A stretch of DNA of 64,000 nucleotides from Rheinheimera sp. 1928-s (lineage in GTDB: Bacteria; Pseudomonadota; Gammaproteobacteria; Enterobacterales; Alteromonadaceae), in the NCBI RefSeq assembly GCF_029269265.1, contig NZ_JARIXP010000001.1, forward strand, positions 103,567-167,566, given 5' to 3'. The notes under the pieces were generated by a model, which was not told the origin of the DNA, made no database searches, and worked only from the letters and a program-made list of their open reading frames with translations. Below are positions 8,921 through 20,627 of this stretch, in pieces. Position numbers and translations under genes: made by a program. Position 1 is the stretch's first letter; each line of letters begins with the position of its first letter.

Positions 8921-9711
8921 AAAAGTTTCACCGAGTGGTTGATTCGTTTTTCTAAAAATTCAGAGATTTTCGCTGCATCCGCGCTGCCATGAATCATTTT
9001 GTAGTAGTTTTCTGCATCTAAGGTGCTGAAATCTATCACTTTTGCTCTTTCCATAAGAGCGTCAGCCTTATTTTTCATCAAATATTTTTCCTTATGAGTT
9101 TTTAGATGGCTAACGCTTTCAAAAAGAGTGTTGTAAGTTTCTATTTCTGGCTTGTCTAATGCCCAATGTGGCATGCAGTCACCTGTAAGTGCATTACCAT
9201 GGTCAATTAACCAGAAATCATTATGTGCTGGAGAATATAAATAATTACAATCTAACCTATCTGGATTTGCAATCCATTCATCAAATGCAATCACATCGTC
9301 AAGACTTTTCCAAGCTTCAAATAACTTATTTGCCATAGGATTGTTTTCAGATAATAACCTCTCGAAACTCATAGAGTTAGGGGCTGGGCTCGCGCTTGCA
9401 AAGGCCAATAGGGCTCCTTTTCCTGCAAAGCTTGATTGCTTTTTAACATTCTCTGGAAATGCATTTGTATCTACGTAGACTAGGTAGGCTTCCGGTATAT
9501 TCAAGCCCAACGCTCTTCCAACCTTTGAACATGCTAATTCAGTTATCGTTTGTTTAAAGTCGTGAACAAACTTGATGTAAGCGTTTATCGAGTTGGGAGT
9601 TCCTCTAAGTGAAACTTTCCATGTTTCCGCATTACTACCAGATGTTTCTCTACCGAAGTATGTAGATACCTGGGTGTACTTTACATTTGGGAGATCTTGT
9701 TTGTTAGACAT
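8887..9711 (-). CDS. HipA-like/phosphoinositide-kinase-like protein kinase
   Basis: Predicted kinase of 274 aa with the HipA/PI3K-like catalytic layout. A Lys in a beta strand (AYIK47F) is followed by a helix with TELACSKVGRALGL (Glu58 as salt-bridge candidate). The catalytic loop is D144-E-W-x-x-N-P-D151-R-x-x-x-N156 and the metal-binding motif is L-I-D170-H-G. It lacks the long N-terminal subdomain of full HipA, so it is a compact kinase-only form. No HipB-type antitoxin is adjacent; instead it overlaps a 298-aa unknown gene. It lies at the 5-prime end of the AT-rich island behind the thi operon. It may be a toxin-like, defence or regulatory kinase; the target is unknown. Confidence 0.75.
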   Translation of the reverse strand: MSNKQDLPNVKYTQVSTYFGRETSGSNAETWKVSLRGTPNSINAYIKFVHDFKQTITELACSKVGRALGLNIPEAYLVYVDTNAFPENVKKQSSFAGKGALLAFASASPAPNSMSFERLLSENNPMANKLFEAWKSLDDVIAFDEWIANPDRLDCNYLYSPAHNDFWLIDHGNALTGDCMPHWALDKPEIETYNTLFESVSHLKTHKEKYLMKNKADALMERAKVIDFSTLDAENYYKMIHGSADAAKISEFLEKRINHSVKLLCQKMGIPQLI

Positions 9712-9756
9712 TGATTCAGTTCAATCTAGAATTTGGCTTTTCAAGCGTAACGCATT

Positions 9757-9793
9757 GATCAAAAAGAAGGAACCCAATTTAATATTTTTGATC
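9757..9793. repeat. Inverted repeat upstream of the kinase gene
   Basis: Perfect 9-base arms GATCAAAAA (9757-9765) and TTTTTGATC (9785-9793) separated by 19 bases, 45-80 bases upstream of the kinase ATG and just beyond the end of thiF. It could be an operator for the kinase unit or a weak terminator of the thi operon. The AT-rich stem makes termination unlikely. Confidence 0.4.
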
Positions 9794-9820
9794 TTAAAAT
9801 AGGGACGCGAATTTTCATTT

Positions 9821-10552
9821 TTAGCAATGACTAGAGCATGAAGATAACATGTCTATAGATATCAACCTGAATCCCATCCCCTCAAACTGCCAGAGCTTAG
9901 GCTGGCTATCCGGTTGAATAATTTGCTGGATCAGTAACATAGCCTGCATAGACCCCATCACACCAAGCAAAGGGGCTACTACGCCTAAGCTGCTGCAGTT
10001 GCCGGATTGGTCTGTTAAATCCGGGAATAAACATTGATAACAGGGGCTGCGGTTTTGGGCAAAAGGCCAGAGCATCAACTGGCCTTGTTGGGCTATAGCC
10101 GCAGCGCTAATCAGGCTGATTTGATGCTGCTGGCAAAGCTGATTAATGAGTTTCCGGCTTTGGAAATTATCGGTGCAATCCAATACCCAGTCGGTGTTTG
10201 CTAATAAAGCTTCAGCATTGTCGAAGCTAAACTGCTGTTCTACAGCCTTGACGCTGACATGCGGATTCAGCTGTTTAAGCTGGCGAGCCGCCATTTTGGC
10301 TTTGTTAAAACCTTTGTCACTGTCGCGGAATAATATCTGCCGTTGCAGATTGGATAACTCCACTTTATCGCCGTCGACCAAAGTCAGGTGACCTATACCG
10401 GAGGACACCAGATACTGACTGGCGGCATTGCCTAAACCACCGCAGCCAATTAGCAGCACTTTCGTTTGTTTTAGTTTTAACTGAGCGGCTTCACCAAAAC
10501 CAGGCAACATCAACTGGCGGCTATAGCGGATAAATTCTAAATCATTCAGCAT
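9821..10552 (-). CDS. thiF: ThiF, ThiS adenylyltransferase
   Basis: E1-like enzyme that adenylates the C-terminal glycine of ThiS, activating it for sulfur loading in thiazole synthesis. It has the N-terminal RYSRQLMLPGFG block, the nucleotide-binding IGCGGLGNAA glycine motif and the NLQRQILF segment. A CYQC pair is consistent with a zinc site, although the usual second CxxC near the C terminus is not obvious. A Cys in SGNCSSLGVV is near the expected catalytic position. The frame opens at 10606, but the ATG at 10552 fits the family and overlaps the thiDE stop by 7 bases. It is the last gene of the thi operon. MoeB is closely related; operon context decides for ThiF. Confidence 0.9.
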   Translation of the reverse strand: MLNDLEFIRYSRQLMLPGFGEAAQLKLKQTKVLLIGCGGLGNAASQYLVSSGIGHLTLVDGDKVELSNLQRQILFRDSDKGFNKAKMAARQLKQLNPHVSVKAVEQQFSFDNAEALLANTDWVLDCTDNFQSRKLINQLCQQHQISLISAAAIAQQGQLMLWPFAQNRSPCYQCLFPDLTDQSGNCSSLGVVAPLLGVMGSMQAMLLIQQIIQPDSQPKLWQFEGMGFRLISIDMLSSCSSHC

Positions 10553-12153
10553 GGCTTTTGCTCCAATTGGGCTCCGGTGATTAACTGCTGCATTTGTTGC
10601 ACCCAAAGTTTTGGCTCTGCAGCATTCGCAAAAGCTTGTACTACCGCCAGATGTTGGATGCCACAGGCCAACACAGCTTTGGCATTGTGTTCATGAATGC
10701 CACCAATAGCGACCAGTGCAGTAGTTGGGAATAAGGCCGGGTATCGGGATAGTTTTTGCAGCCCTTGTAATTTGCCACCCATCTCCTTGGTTTGAGTGGC
10801 AAAAACAGCGCCTATCGCCAGATAACTGGGCTGAAATTGCTGCGCTCTTAATAGTTTATAAAAACCATGGCTGGATAAACCCAGCCTCAGTCCGGCTTGT
10901 TGCAAAACTGCTAAGTTGGCGCTGTTGATATCTTCCTGACCTAAATGCACACCATAAGCGCCCAATTCCAGCGCCAATTGCCAGTGATCGTTAATAAAAA
11001 GCTGAATATCAGGGTGCTGGCAAAGCTGGATTGCCTGCTGTATTTCTTGCCGGAGTAGTGCCTGATCTGTGCTTTTTATCCGCAGTTGCAGGGTTTTCAC
11101 TCCGGCCGCTAAAGCCCTTTGTAGTTCTGCCACTGACGGCACTATCACATACAAACCTAAAGGAGCTTTTAAAGGTGCAAAGGCTTTGGCTGGCGGCTGC
11201 AGATCGTCAGTCAGCAGCTTTGGTAAATACTCTGGCTTGGCTGGAAAACCCCAGTGACCCAAAGTTCCTGAACATTCTGTGATAGCAACTGGCTGGCTTA
11301 AACCCTGATTGATATAGCTTTTTGCTAATACAAAAGCATCTTCCAGCGCATAACCTAAAGCCAAAGCTGCTGCTAAAGCACTGCTAAAACAACAGCCTGT
11401 GCCATGGCTAAAAGCATCTTGTTGGCGTGGACTGCTCAACCTGACCTGATGGCTATAAGCCGGATAACCGCGGTAACGAAACTGCGGGCTGATAAAAAGT
11501 TGGTCCGTGCAGCTTTGTGTATCAAAGTCATGGCCGCCTTTGACCAATACTGCTTTTACGCCGGTGTCTAATAGCAGTTTTACTGCCTGATCTGCATCTG
11601 TGCTTTGGGTTAAAGCCTCCAGCTCCGGCAGGTTAGGTGTCAGCACATCAAGTTGTGGCAATAAATGCTGGATCACCGCTTGATATAAATCAGCGTCCGC
11701 CATCCTTGAACCACTACTGCTAATGGCGACAGGGTCGTAAATCACCAACAAATCAGCTTGTTTTTGCCTGAGCTGCTGCCTGAGTTCTTGTAAAAAGTCA
11801 GCCAACCAAAGCACCTGAAGTTTATTTACCAGCAAACCAATTTTAATCACAGCAGGTTGTGCATCTTTCAGCAAAGTCATAGCTTGTTGGTGCAGCATAG
11901 CCACTGACATCGCCAGACAAGCATCAACACCACCACTATGCTGGGCGGTAATGGCGGTAACTAAAGTGTATAAATGCAGAGGATGTTCTGGTGCAGAAAA
12001 ACTTTGGATAGTTTTTAAATCGGCCTGAATACCGGCACCTGCGCTATTGTCTGAACCTGTAATACTCCAGAGGATTGTTGCCTGAGTTGCCTGAGTTGCC
12101 TGAGTTGCCTGAGTTGCCTGAGTTGCCTGAGTTGCCTGAGTTGGCTGAATCAT
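10546..12153 (-). CDS. thiDE: ThiD-ThiE fusion: HMP-P kinase / thiamin-phosphate synthase
   Basis: Bifunctional protein of about 535 aa joining two steps: phosphorylation of HMP-P to HMP-PP (ThiD part, about residues 25-290) and coupling with the thiazole phosphate to thiamin phosphate (ThiE part, about 325-520). ThiD features are [22 protein letters not shown]-type helices and the anion-hole loop HGTGCCFSS. ThiE features are [36 protein letters not shown] and VAIGGI. Before the ThiD domain is a run of seven Thr-Gln-Ala triplets from a 9-base tandem repeat. The ATG at 12153 overlaps the thiG stop (ATGA) and has GGAGG upstream. Confidence 0.93.
   Translation of the reverse strand: MIQPTQATQATQATQATQATQATQATILWSITGSDNSAGAGIQADLKTIQSFSAPEHPLHLYTLVTAITAQHSGGVDACLAMSVAMLHQQAMTLLKDAQPAVIKIGLLVNKLQVLWLADFLQELRQQLRQKQADLLVIYDPVAISSSGSRMADADLYQAVIQHLLPQLDVLTPNLPELEALTQSTDADQAVKLLLDTGVKAVLVKGGHDFDTQSCTDQLFISPQFRYRGYPAYSHQVRLSSPRQQDAFSHGTGCCFSSALAAALALGYALEDAFVLAKSYINQGLSQPVAITECSGTLGHWGFPAKPEYLPKLLTDDLQPPAKAFAPLKAPLGLYVIVPSVAELQRALAAGVKTLQLRIKSTDQALLRQEIQQAIQLCQHPDIQLFINDHWQLALELGAYGVHLGQEDINSANLAVLQQAGLRLGLSSHGFYKLLRAQQFQPSYLAIGAVFATQTKEMGGKLQGLQKLSRYPALFPTTALVAIGGIHEHNAKAVLACGIQHLAVVQAFANAAEPKLWVQQMQQLITGAQLEQKPC
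12078..12149. repeat. 9-base tandem repeat encoding (Thr-Gln-Ala)7 at the ThiDE N terminus
   Basis: Seven perfect tandem copies of TTGCCTGAG (+ strand, 12078-12140) followed by one degenerate copy TTGGCTGAA (12141-12149). Read on the minus strand they encode TQA repeats directly after Met-Ile-Gln-Pro. Since the unit is 9 bases, copy-number change keeps the frame and only alters the length of a flexible N-terminal leader. Confidence 0.97.
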
Positions 12154-12944
12154 GGCGCCTCCTGTAACCAAAACGGCATACCAAGAACAGGTGTTGAAGG
12201 GCTGGCAAAATCTTGTTTAGGCATAGCCCCTGCTAAAAATGCAGAGCGGCCGGCAGATACTGCCTGTGAAAAAGCCTGAGCCATCACTACAGGATCTTTG
12301 GCTAAAGCCACGGCAGAATTCAGTAATACACCATCAAAACCCATTTCCATCACCTGACAGGCGTGGCTGGGTAAACCTAAACCTGCATCCACTATTAAAG
12401 TGGCGTCCGGTAAACGTTCCCTTAAAGTCCGCAGCGCATAAGGGTTTAATACACCTAAACCTGAACCTATAGGCGCAGCCCAAGGCATCAGTACTTTGCA
12501 ACCGAGTTCATACAACCTTTTGCAGAGCACTAAATCGTCAGTGCAATAAGGTAAGACCTCAAAGCCATCAGCCAGCAGTTGTTCGGCCGCTTGCAGCAAC
12601 AAAATGGGATCGGGCTGCAGGTTGTAGTCATCGCCTATCAGCTCCAGTTTTATCCAGTTGGTTTGGAATAACTCCCGCGACATCTGAGCCAAAGTCACAG
12701 CTTGTTGCACTGAATGGCAGCCCGCCGTATTGGGCAATAGCCTGAGTTTTAAATCGCGGATCAGTTGCCAGAACTGCTCACCCCCTTGTTGTTCAGGGGC
12801 TTGACGGCGAAGGCTTAAAGTCACTGCTTCGCAGCCACTTTGTTGCAGGGCTTGCTGCATCAAGGCCGGGTTTGGATAGAGGGCGCTGCCTAAAATCAGC
12901 CTGCTGCTAAGGGTTTCGCCGTAAATCTTAAATTCGGGTTGCAT
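12150..12944 (-). CDS. thiG: ThiG, thiazole synthase
   Basis: Forms the thiazole ring from deoxyxylulose phosphate, ThiS-thiocarboxylate and dehydroglycine. Length 264 aa is typical. Conserved family blocks visible are [42 protein letters not shown] (with the Lys that forms the imine), [14 protein letters not shown] and the phosphate-binding [28 protein letters not shown] region. It lies two bases after thiS and its stop overlaps the thiDE start, giving tight coupling within the operon. With ThiO encoded in the same operon, dehydroglycine is expected to come from the oxidase route rather than ThiH. Confidence 0.95.
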   Translation of the reverse strand: MQPEFKIYGETLSSRLILGSALYPNPALMQQALQQSGCEAVTLSLRRQAPEQQGGEQFWQLIRDLKLRLLPNTAGCHSVQQAVTLAQMSRELFQTNWIKLELIGDDYNLQPDPILLLQAAEQLLADGFEVLPYCTDDLVLCKRLYELGCKVLMPWAAPIGSGLGVLNPYALRTLRERLPDATLIVDAGLGLPSHACQVMEMGFDGVLLNSAVALAKDPVVMAQAFSQAVSAGRSAFLAGAMPKQDFASPSTPVLGMPFWLQEAP

Positions 12945-12946
12945 AC

Positions 12947-13151
12947 TTAACCTCCAGCTATAGGGCTGACAATATCCAGCTCGTCACCGGCTTTAAGTTG
13001 TGTGTCTGAATACTGTGCTGCTGCAATAAAACGGCCATTTAAAGCCACGGCAAAAGGGGCTTTAAAGCGTGGCAATAAATCGCTTAATTGACTGGAGTTT
13101 AAAGTTTCAGTTTTGCCATTCAGCCAGATATTCACTGTTGTATCAGTCACT

Positions 13152-13159
<8 letters not shown>
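12947..13159 (-). CDS. thiS: ThiS, sulfur carrier protein
   Basis: Ubiquitin-fold sulfur carrier of 70 aa ending in the Gly-Gly tail (SPIAGG) that ThiF adenylates and a sulfur donor converts to thiocarboxylate. The beta-grasp pattern WLNGKTETL...[10 protein letters not shown]...[12 protein letters not shown] is clear. The frame is open to 13180, but the ATG at 13159 gives the normal length and has GGAG six bases upstream. It overlaps the end of thiO by 8 bases and is followed by thiG after two bases. Confidence 0.93.
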
Positions 13160-16210
<3,051 letters not shown>

Positions 16211-16315
16211 TTAATTTTCAACAGAGCTTGGGAAAAGCGTGGACAGCCATCAACAGATGAGCCGAATGAGTGCGCCAACAGGCAGACGGATCACCGCCGC
16301 TATTAGCGCTCTTGT

Positions 16316-16406
16316 TTCCCTCCGCAGGTATTATCCTGTTCAGGTTCCACGGATTCCGCCCAAGGGCGGTCTCAGCTGACAAACAAGGTTTGTGCAGCAC
16401 TCCGAC
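16316..16406 (-). promoter_or_regulatory. TPP riboswitch (THI element) upstream of thiC
   Basis: Reading the minus strand, the aptamer starts with TCGGAGTGC, contains the invariant CUGAGA box (pyrimidine-sensing arm) and then GAACCTGAACAGGATAATA followed by CCTGCGGAGGGA (diphosphate-sensing arm and P1 closure). A GC-rich variable hairpin (ACCGCCC/GGGCGG) sits between the arms. This matches the THI element in order and sequence. I saw no clear terminator with a T-run between it and thiC, so control may act on translation initiation. High TPP should repress the operon. Confidence 0.95.
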
Positions 16407-16421
16407 AAGCTAAGTGCGGCC

Positions 16422-16450
16422 AGCATAAACAGCTTTTTTCCAGGCGGCAA
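16422..16450 (-). promoter_or_regulatory. Predicted sigma-70 promoter of the thi operon
   Basis: On the minus strand TTGCCG (-35, 16445-16450) and TATGCT (-10, 16422-16427) are separated by exactly 17 bases. The expected start, near 16415, lies about ten bases before the first bases of the TPP aptamer, which is where a riboswitch promoter should be. Found by eye. Confidence 0.5.
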
Positions 16451-16653
16451 GGGGAAATTGGTAGGTGCCTTGTTTCGGACTTGAGTGTTCTATGGGCTAA
16501 TTTGTGGCAATCACCAGCTTAAATTTCCCCCAAAAGCGGATAAAAAATTGTAGGGGGCGGGTTTATCCCGACCCGATTAGGGTCTAGTTTTACGCTGTTC
16601 TCCACGATTTATTTTATGGAGAGAGGATCTCGTAGCTTAGTATTACCAATCAA
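16451..16653. other. Intergenic stretch between thi promoter and the serine hydrolase end
   Basis: About 200 bases lie between the thi promoter and the stop of the 459-aa hydrolase, both read leftward. It contains short G/C-rich complementary runs (GGGCGGG...CCCGACCC, about 16556-16575) that could form a small hairpin. No ORF is convincing. Confidence 0.35.
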
Positions 16654-18033
16654 TCACTTAACCTTATGATTCTTGAGCTTGGCAACTTGTGGCTGATTGC
16701 TCAGGAAATTGTAAAAATCCATTTGCTGTTGCTCAGTGCCAATGTGCTTTATGTAGAAATAGCTCAGAGTATCTTTAAAATAAAACCCATGGTCTTTCAT
16801 TGGTATGACTTCGTATTTTGGGCCATCGTTTCGCTGGTAAATAAATGCACCATTTACATAATCCAATGTCCTGACGACTTGCTCCTCTAAGTGGTATTGG
16901 CCAAGATACTGCTGAGTATTTTGTGCTGACACATCAACAGCGCTGTAGTCAGGAAGCGGAAACGAAAGGAGGTTTGCTGCCAGTTTGCCTGCAACTGTTG
17001 CTGGAGGGATCCAGCTTCCGCCATTAATGCCGTCACTGTTGCTTAACACCACTATGTATGTGTCTTGTTCAGGCAAAAAAATGCTGTGGCTCGAATAACC
17101 CATAGTTGAACCACTCATTGTAATAGCCGCTGTATTTCCAATCTGCGATAAGGAATAGTTAAAAGTACCATCAGTTTGCGATTTATCGTTTAAGGTAATG
17201 CGGCTTAGAAATAGATTGAGGTAATGGCTATTAAGCAGTTGCTTGTGCATCAGGGCTTGGGTAAAACGATACAAATCCTTGGTGTTCGAGACAATATCTG
17301 CTGCACCATATGCCCAGTTCAGATTTAAAAAATCATGCTGGCGAGGGGTTGTGTCAGCAAACGTATAGCCAGTCACTTTATTGTGAATTACAGCAAAAGA
17401 GGCCTGGTATGTATGGGTCATACCCAATGGTTTGAAAATACGCGCTGATAAAAATTCACTGTAGCTCTGACCTGTCACTTTTTCGATGACGTACGCCAGC
17501 ATACTGTAGCCAACATTGCTGTATTGGACCCTGTCGCCTGCCGGATAGTGCCAGTTATTATTTTTAAATAGGGTAATAAGTTGTGCTAATGAAATGCTCT
17601 CCTGCACACGGGTAGCTAAAAACTCGGGTTCATTGATTGGGTCAACCAATCCAGAGGTATGAGCGAGCAGGTGGCCTATCGTAACTTTGCCTTTAGTGGT
17701 GTTGATCTCCGGGATATAGAGAGAAATATCATCATCCAGAGAGAGCTTATTTTCCTGTGCCAGTAAGAGTACAGCAACAGCTGTGAACTGTTTGGTCAGA
17801 GAGCCAATTTCGAAAAGATGCTGGTTGTTCATAGGTACAGATAATTCGATACTGGCGTTTCCCACAGCGGCTTCACAGAGTTCTTTTCCATTCGTTGCAA
17901 CAAGAGCAGAAAATCCTATAGAGTTTTTAGTCGTAAACTGTTCCAGCTGCTTTTTAAGACTCGTGTTGCTGCAAGCCCCTGCGTGAAAAGTGATGGCCAA
18001 ACCAAAGACCAATGCAAGTGTGTTTATTCTCAT
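16654..18033 (-). CDS. Serine hydrolase, class C beta-lactamase-like, exported
   Basis: Serine hydrolase of 459 aa with a beta-lactamase-type domain (about residues 25-370) and an extra C-terminal domain of about 90 residues. Catalytic elements visible are S78-L-T-K81 and Y171-S-N173. An N-terminal signal sequence ends near AGAC21; this may be an odd lipobox, but the -3 residue is not the usual Leu, so ordinary cleavage is equally likely. Family members act as esterases, peptidases or penicillin-binding proteins. The gene is divergent from a CadC-like regulator that starts 138 bases away, which suggests it is the regulator's target. It is not obviously a resistance beta-lactamase. Confidence 0.82.
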   Translation of the reverse strand: MRINTLALVFGLAITFHAGACSNTSLKKQLEQFTTKNSIGFSALVATNGKELCEAAVGNASIELSVPMNNQHLFEIGSLTKQFTAVAVLLLAQENKLSLDDDISLYIPEINTTKGKVTIGHLLAHTSGLVDPINEPEFLATRVQESISLAQLITLFKNNNWHYPAGDRVQYSNVGYSMLAYVIEKVTGQSYSEFLSARIFKPLGMTHTYQASFAVIHNKVTGYTFADTTPRQHDFLNLNWAYGAADIVSNTKDLYRFTQALMHKQLLNSHYLNLFLSRITLNDKSQTDGTFNYSLSQIGNTAAITMSGSTMGYSSHSIFLPEQDTYIVVLSNSDGINGGSWIPPATVAGKLAANLLSFPLPDYSAVDVSAQNTQQYLGQYHLEEQVVRTLDYVNGAFIYQRNDGPKYEVIPMKDHGFYFKDTLSYFYIKHIGTEQQQMDFYNFLSNQPQVAKLKNHKVK

Positions 18034-18171
18034 GGCATTTCCTTTTTATCAGATAATTTTGGTACATTTGAAAACCGGATAAATTAGAAATTGAATTGCT
18101 TCAAAAACCGATGGAGAAGTAACGATTTTTCTCTGATGAAGTTCTGATGTTTATGCCAATAAGGATGTTAC

Positions 18172-20121
18172 TTGCTTAAGCAGTTTAAATTGAACGATAT
18201 CCGGGTGGATGTAGATCGTTGTTTTATTACGAGGGGACAAGAGTCTGTGACTGTTGAACCCAGAACAATGGACGTTTTGGCCTATCTGGCGGCCCATCCC
18301 AAACAAGTGGTATCACAAGAATCGTTGTTTGAAGAGCTGTGGCCTAACACAGTTTTTAGTCCGGGATCTGTTCAGCGTAGTATTGCTCAACTTAGAAAAG
18401 CTTTGGGAGACGAAGCAAAAACACCTGTTTACATCCATACTCATACCAAGCGGGGCTATAGTTTAGAGGTTGAGCCATTAGCCATTACAACACAAGCCAA
18501 CCATTGGCGCTGGTGGCTGTTTTCTTGTTTGCTTGCTCTGTTTGTCATGATCTGGGGTTTCTGGCCAGACACAAAGGCTCATATCTCATTTTCAGGCAAA
18601 CTACAGCCAATCACCTCATCTTCTTATTATGATTTTATGCCCCTTTATTCAGCTGACGGCTCCGCTCTGGCATTTATCCGACAAACAGGAGCTTCAAATC
18701 AAATCGTGGTCAAAGATCTGCATTCTTCCGATGAAAAGATCATTTTGTCCGGGTCTGACGATTACCAATCGATCACCTGGGACCAATCAAATAGCAGCTT
18801 TTACATTATTGTCCGAGCTGCTGCTGGTGATTGGGTGGGCAAGATTTCCCGCCATGGTGGGCCCTTAGATCGGCTGTTTAGCGTCGATGAGCAAGGCGGT
18901 CTCTGGCGACTGGATGCAGATAAGAGCGGGCTTTATTACATGCTGGCGACTGTACCAATAAATGGCCGCCCAGTGACTCGTTTAAAGCACTTTAATGAGC
19001 AGACTAAAATTCACACTGACTTGCTGCTGAGTAGCAACGAATTTACACCTTACCGCATCGCTTTATCTCCCGATACGACAGTGATTGCACTGGCAGGCGA
19101 GAATGCCAGCAACGATGTGGAATTAAGGTCATTTCACATCAAGACGGCTGAGTTGTCGCAGCCTTTCGCTAAGCTTCCACTAGGTTTTACCGAGATAAAC
19201 TGGCATCCCAACAACCAGTCACTGCTGGTTCACCATTTAAACGAACTTTTTATTATGGGGTTAGATGGCAGCCGGAGCGATATCCCATATTTCAGCTATC
19301 AACGGATTTTTAACCCGTCTTTCAGTCCTGCTGGCGATAAAATTGTGCTGTCGCTTAGCCGATACGATACTGATTTAATTGAGGTCGGACGTCGTGATTT
19401 TATCGACAAAATCGTCGATTCAGCGGGCGAAGATCATCTTGCTAGATATTCGCCATCAGGCCGTGAGATTGCTTTTGTATCCTCAAGAACAGGCAGGTCG
19501 CAGCTGTTCCTTTATCGGGATGGGCAGCAAAAACTCATTTTTGATAACTCAGAAAACCAACCGATATACCGTGCGCCGGTATGGTCAAAAGATGGAAATC
19601 GTATTGCATTCTCTTTTGGAAAAATTCTGTATATCTACTCTATCGAAGATCAAACCACAGTCGCTCATAAAATGCCTGCTGAATTCACTGCTGTTCTTGA
19701 CTGGTATAGCGACAAAGACAAGTTGCTAATAGCCACAAAACGTAGCGGAAGTTCATATTTTGAGCGATACCAGCTGAGTAAAAGAGTCACAATCCGACTA
19801 GCAGAAACCGGTGTTAATTTTTCTGCACGACTCGATCAAGACGATAAACTGCTTTATCGGACTGAAGAGTTCTTATTTTGGGGGGAGCGTAAGTTCAGTT
19901 TGCAAAGCCTACCTCCGATGACCGGTGCGGTAGTGCCTGTGAAAGGTGGGGTTTTGTTTCAATCGCAAAGAGACTTGTATCAATTTGACGGTGTCAGCGC
20001 GATCAAGTTATCTGAAACGCTGCCGGATTTGGTGTCTGAGTTGATTGACGCCTATTCAACCCAACAAATGTTGTTCTGTTCGCAGCCAGAGGAGAATGCT
20101 GACATAGTTCTGCTGGAGTGA
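18172..20121 (+). CDS. CadC/ToxR-like membrane-bound transcriptional regulator with beta-propeller
   Basis: One-component regulator of 649 aa. An N-terminal winged-helix DNA-binding domain of the OmpR/CadC type (about 8-101; blocks VEPRTMDVLAYLA, LFEELWPNTVFSPGSVQRSIAQLRKALGD, YIHTHTKRGYSL) is followed by one membrane helix (about 112-131). The large periplasmic part consists of TolB/WD40-like repeats (for example SPSGREIAFVSSRTGRSQLFLYRDG). It should sense an external signal and act directly on DNA. The start is TTG, preceded by AAGGA at good spacing; no nearby ATG keeps the domain intact. The divergent serine hydrolase is the likely target. The ligand is unknown. Confidence 0.88.
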   Translation: MLKQFKLNDIRVDVDRCFITRGQESVTVEPRTMDVLAYLAAHPKQVVSQESLFEELWPNTVFSPGSVQRSIAQLRKALGDEAKTPVYIHTHTKRGYSLEVEPLAITTQANHWRWWLFSCLLALFVMIWGFWPDTKAHISFSGKLQPITSSSYYDFMPLYSADGSALAFIRQTGASNQIVVKDLHSSDEKIILSGSDDYQSITWDQSNSSFYIIVRAAAGDWVGKISRHGGPLDRLFSVDEQGGLWRLDADKSGLYYMLATVPINGRPVTRLKHFNEQTKIHTDLLLSSNEFTPYRIALSPDTTVIALAGENASNDVELRSFHIKTAELSQPFAKLPLGFTEINWHPNNQSLLVHHLNELFIMGLDGSRSDIPYFSYQRIFNPSFSPAGDKIVLSLSRYDTDLIEVGRRDFIDKIVDSAGEDHLARYSPSGREIAFVSSRTGRSQLFLYRDGQQKLIFDNSENQPIYRAPVWSKDGNRIAFSFGKILYIYSIEDQTTVAHKMPAEFTAVLDWYSDKDKLLIATKRSGSSYFERYQLSKRVTIRLAETGVNFSARLDQDDKLLYRTEEFLFWGERKFSLQSLPPMTGAVVPVKGGVLFQSQRDLYQFDGVSAIKLSETLPDLVSELIDAYSTQQMLFCSQPEENADIVLLE

Positions 20122-20249
20122 ATGTGCAGCTGTAGCTTTCTGTTATGCTAACGGAATGTCATATGACATTGTGGGTCAGCTGAAAACAACAGGTTTTCTG
20201 TGGTCGTTGCTGCGGATAAAACATAGATCTTCCAGCTCAGAGGCAAAGC

Positions 20250-20526
20250 TCAGAGCTTATTCGCTTTAATCGAAAGCTCAAAACCGCAGGCATGGGCGTA
20301 CTTAACCAGCGTAGACCAGTTAGGGTCGGAGTTACCTTTTTCTAAACGGCTGCTATTACTCTTCGGAGTCCGTATTTTCACCCAACGTGTTTTGAGCGCT
20401 TCCGACTTGAAGGGGCACTGATAACTGTTGATCGATAAAACGAAACTCAGCCTCCAACAGCTGATATTCAGCTTTCACTTCAGGGTTATCTAAAGCTTGT
20501 TGTTTTAATTTTTGCAGACTCATCAT
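20250..20526 (-). pseudogene. Decayed XRE/HigA-type antitoxin gene
   Basis: Reading leftward from ATGATG at 20526, the first 34 or so codons give an antitoxin-like N terminus (MMSLQKLKQQALDNPEVKAE, then YQLLEAEFRFIDQQL). The frame is then lost and stops at a TAA after 56 codons. The family's C-terminal half continues in another frame: KSNSSRLEKGNSDPNWSTL, then VKYAHACGFELSIKA, to TGA at 20250. The helix-turn-helix core between them is scrambled or shortened. So this is a frameshifted remnant of an XRE antitoxin. No HigB/RelE-type toxin frame is visible in the roughly 100 bases upstream. Recognition rests on remembered family pattern. Confidence 0.72.
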
Positions 20527-20627
20527 TATTAAAACCTCGTTTTGCCTTCCCTGTTATTTTAGCTAAGCCACAAGAAGATCCCGCCAAATTATGCTAATTT
20601 GCCTGCGGTGTGCCATTTTGAAAAGAC

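Noticed and set aside
12078..12149. Tandem repeat as a CRISPR or regulatory iteron array
   Set aside because: It is a 9-base in-frame coding repeat with no spacers.
16654..18033. Resistance beta-lactamase
   Set aside because: The SxxK and YSN motifs are shared by many esterases and peptidases; the extra C-terminal domain and context do not support an antibiotic-resistance enzyme.
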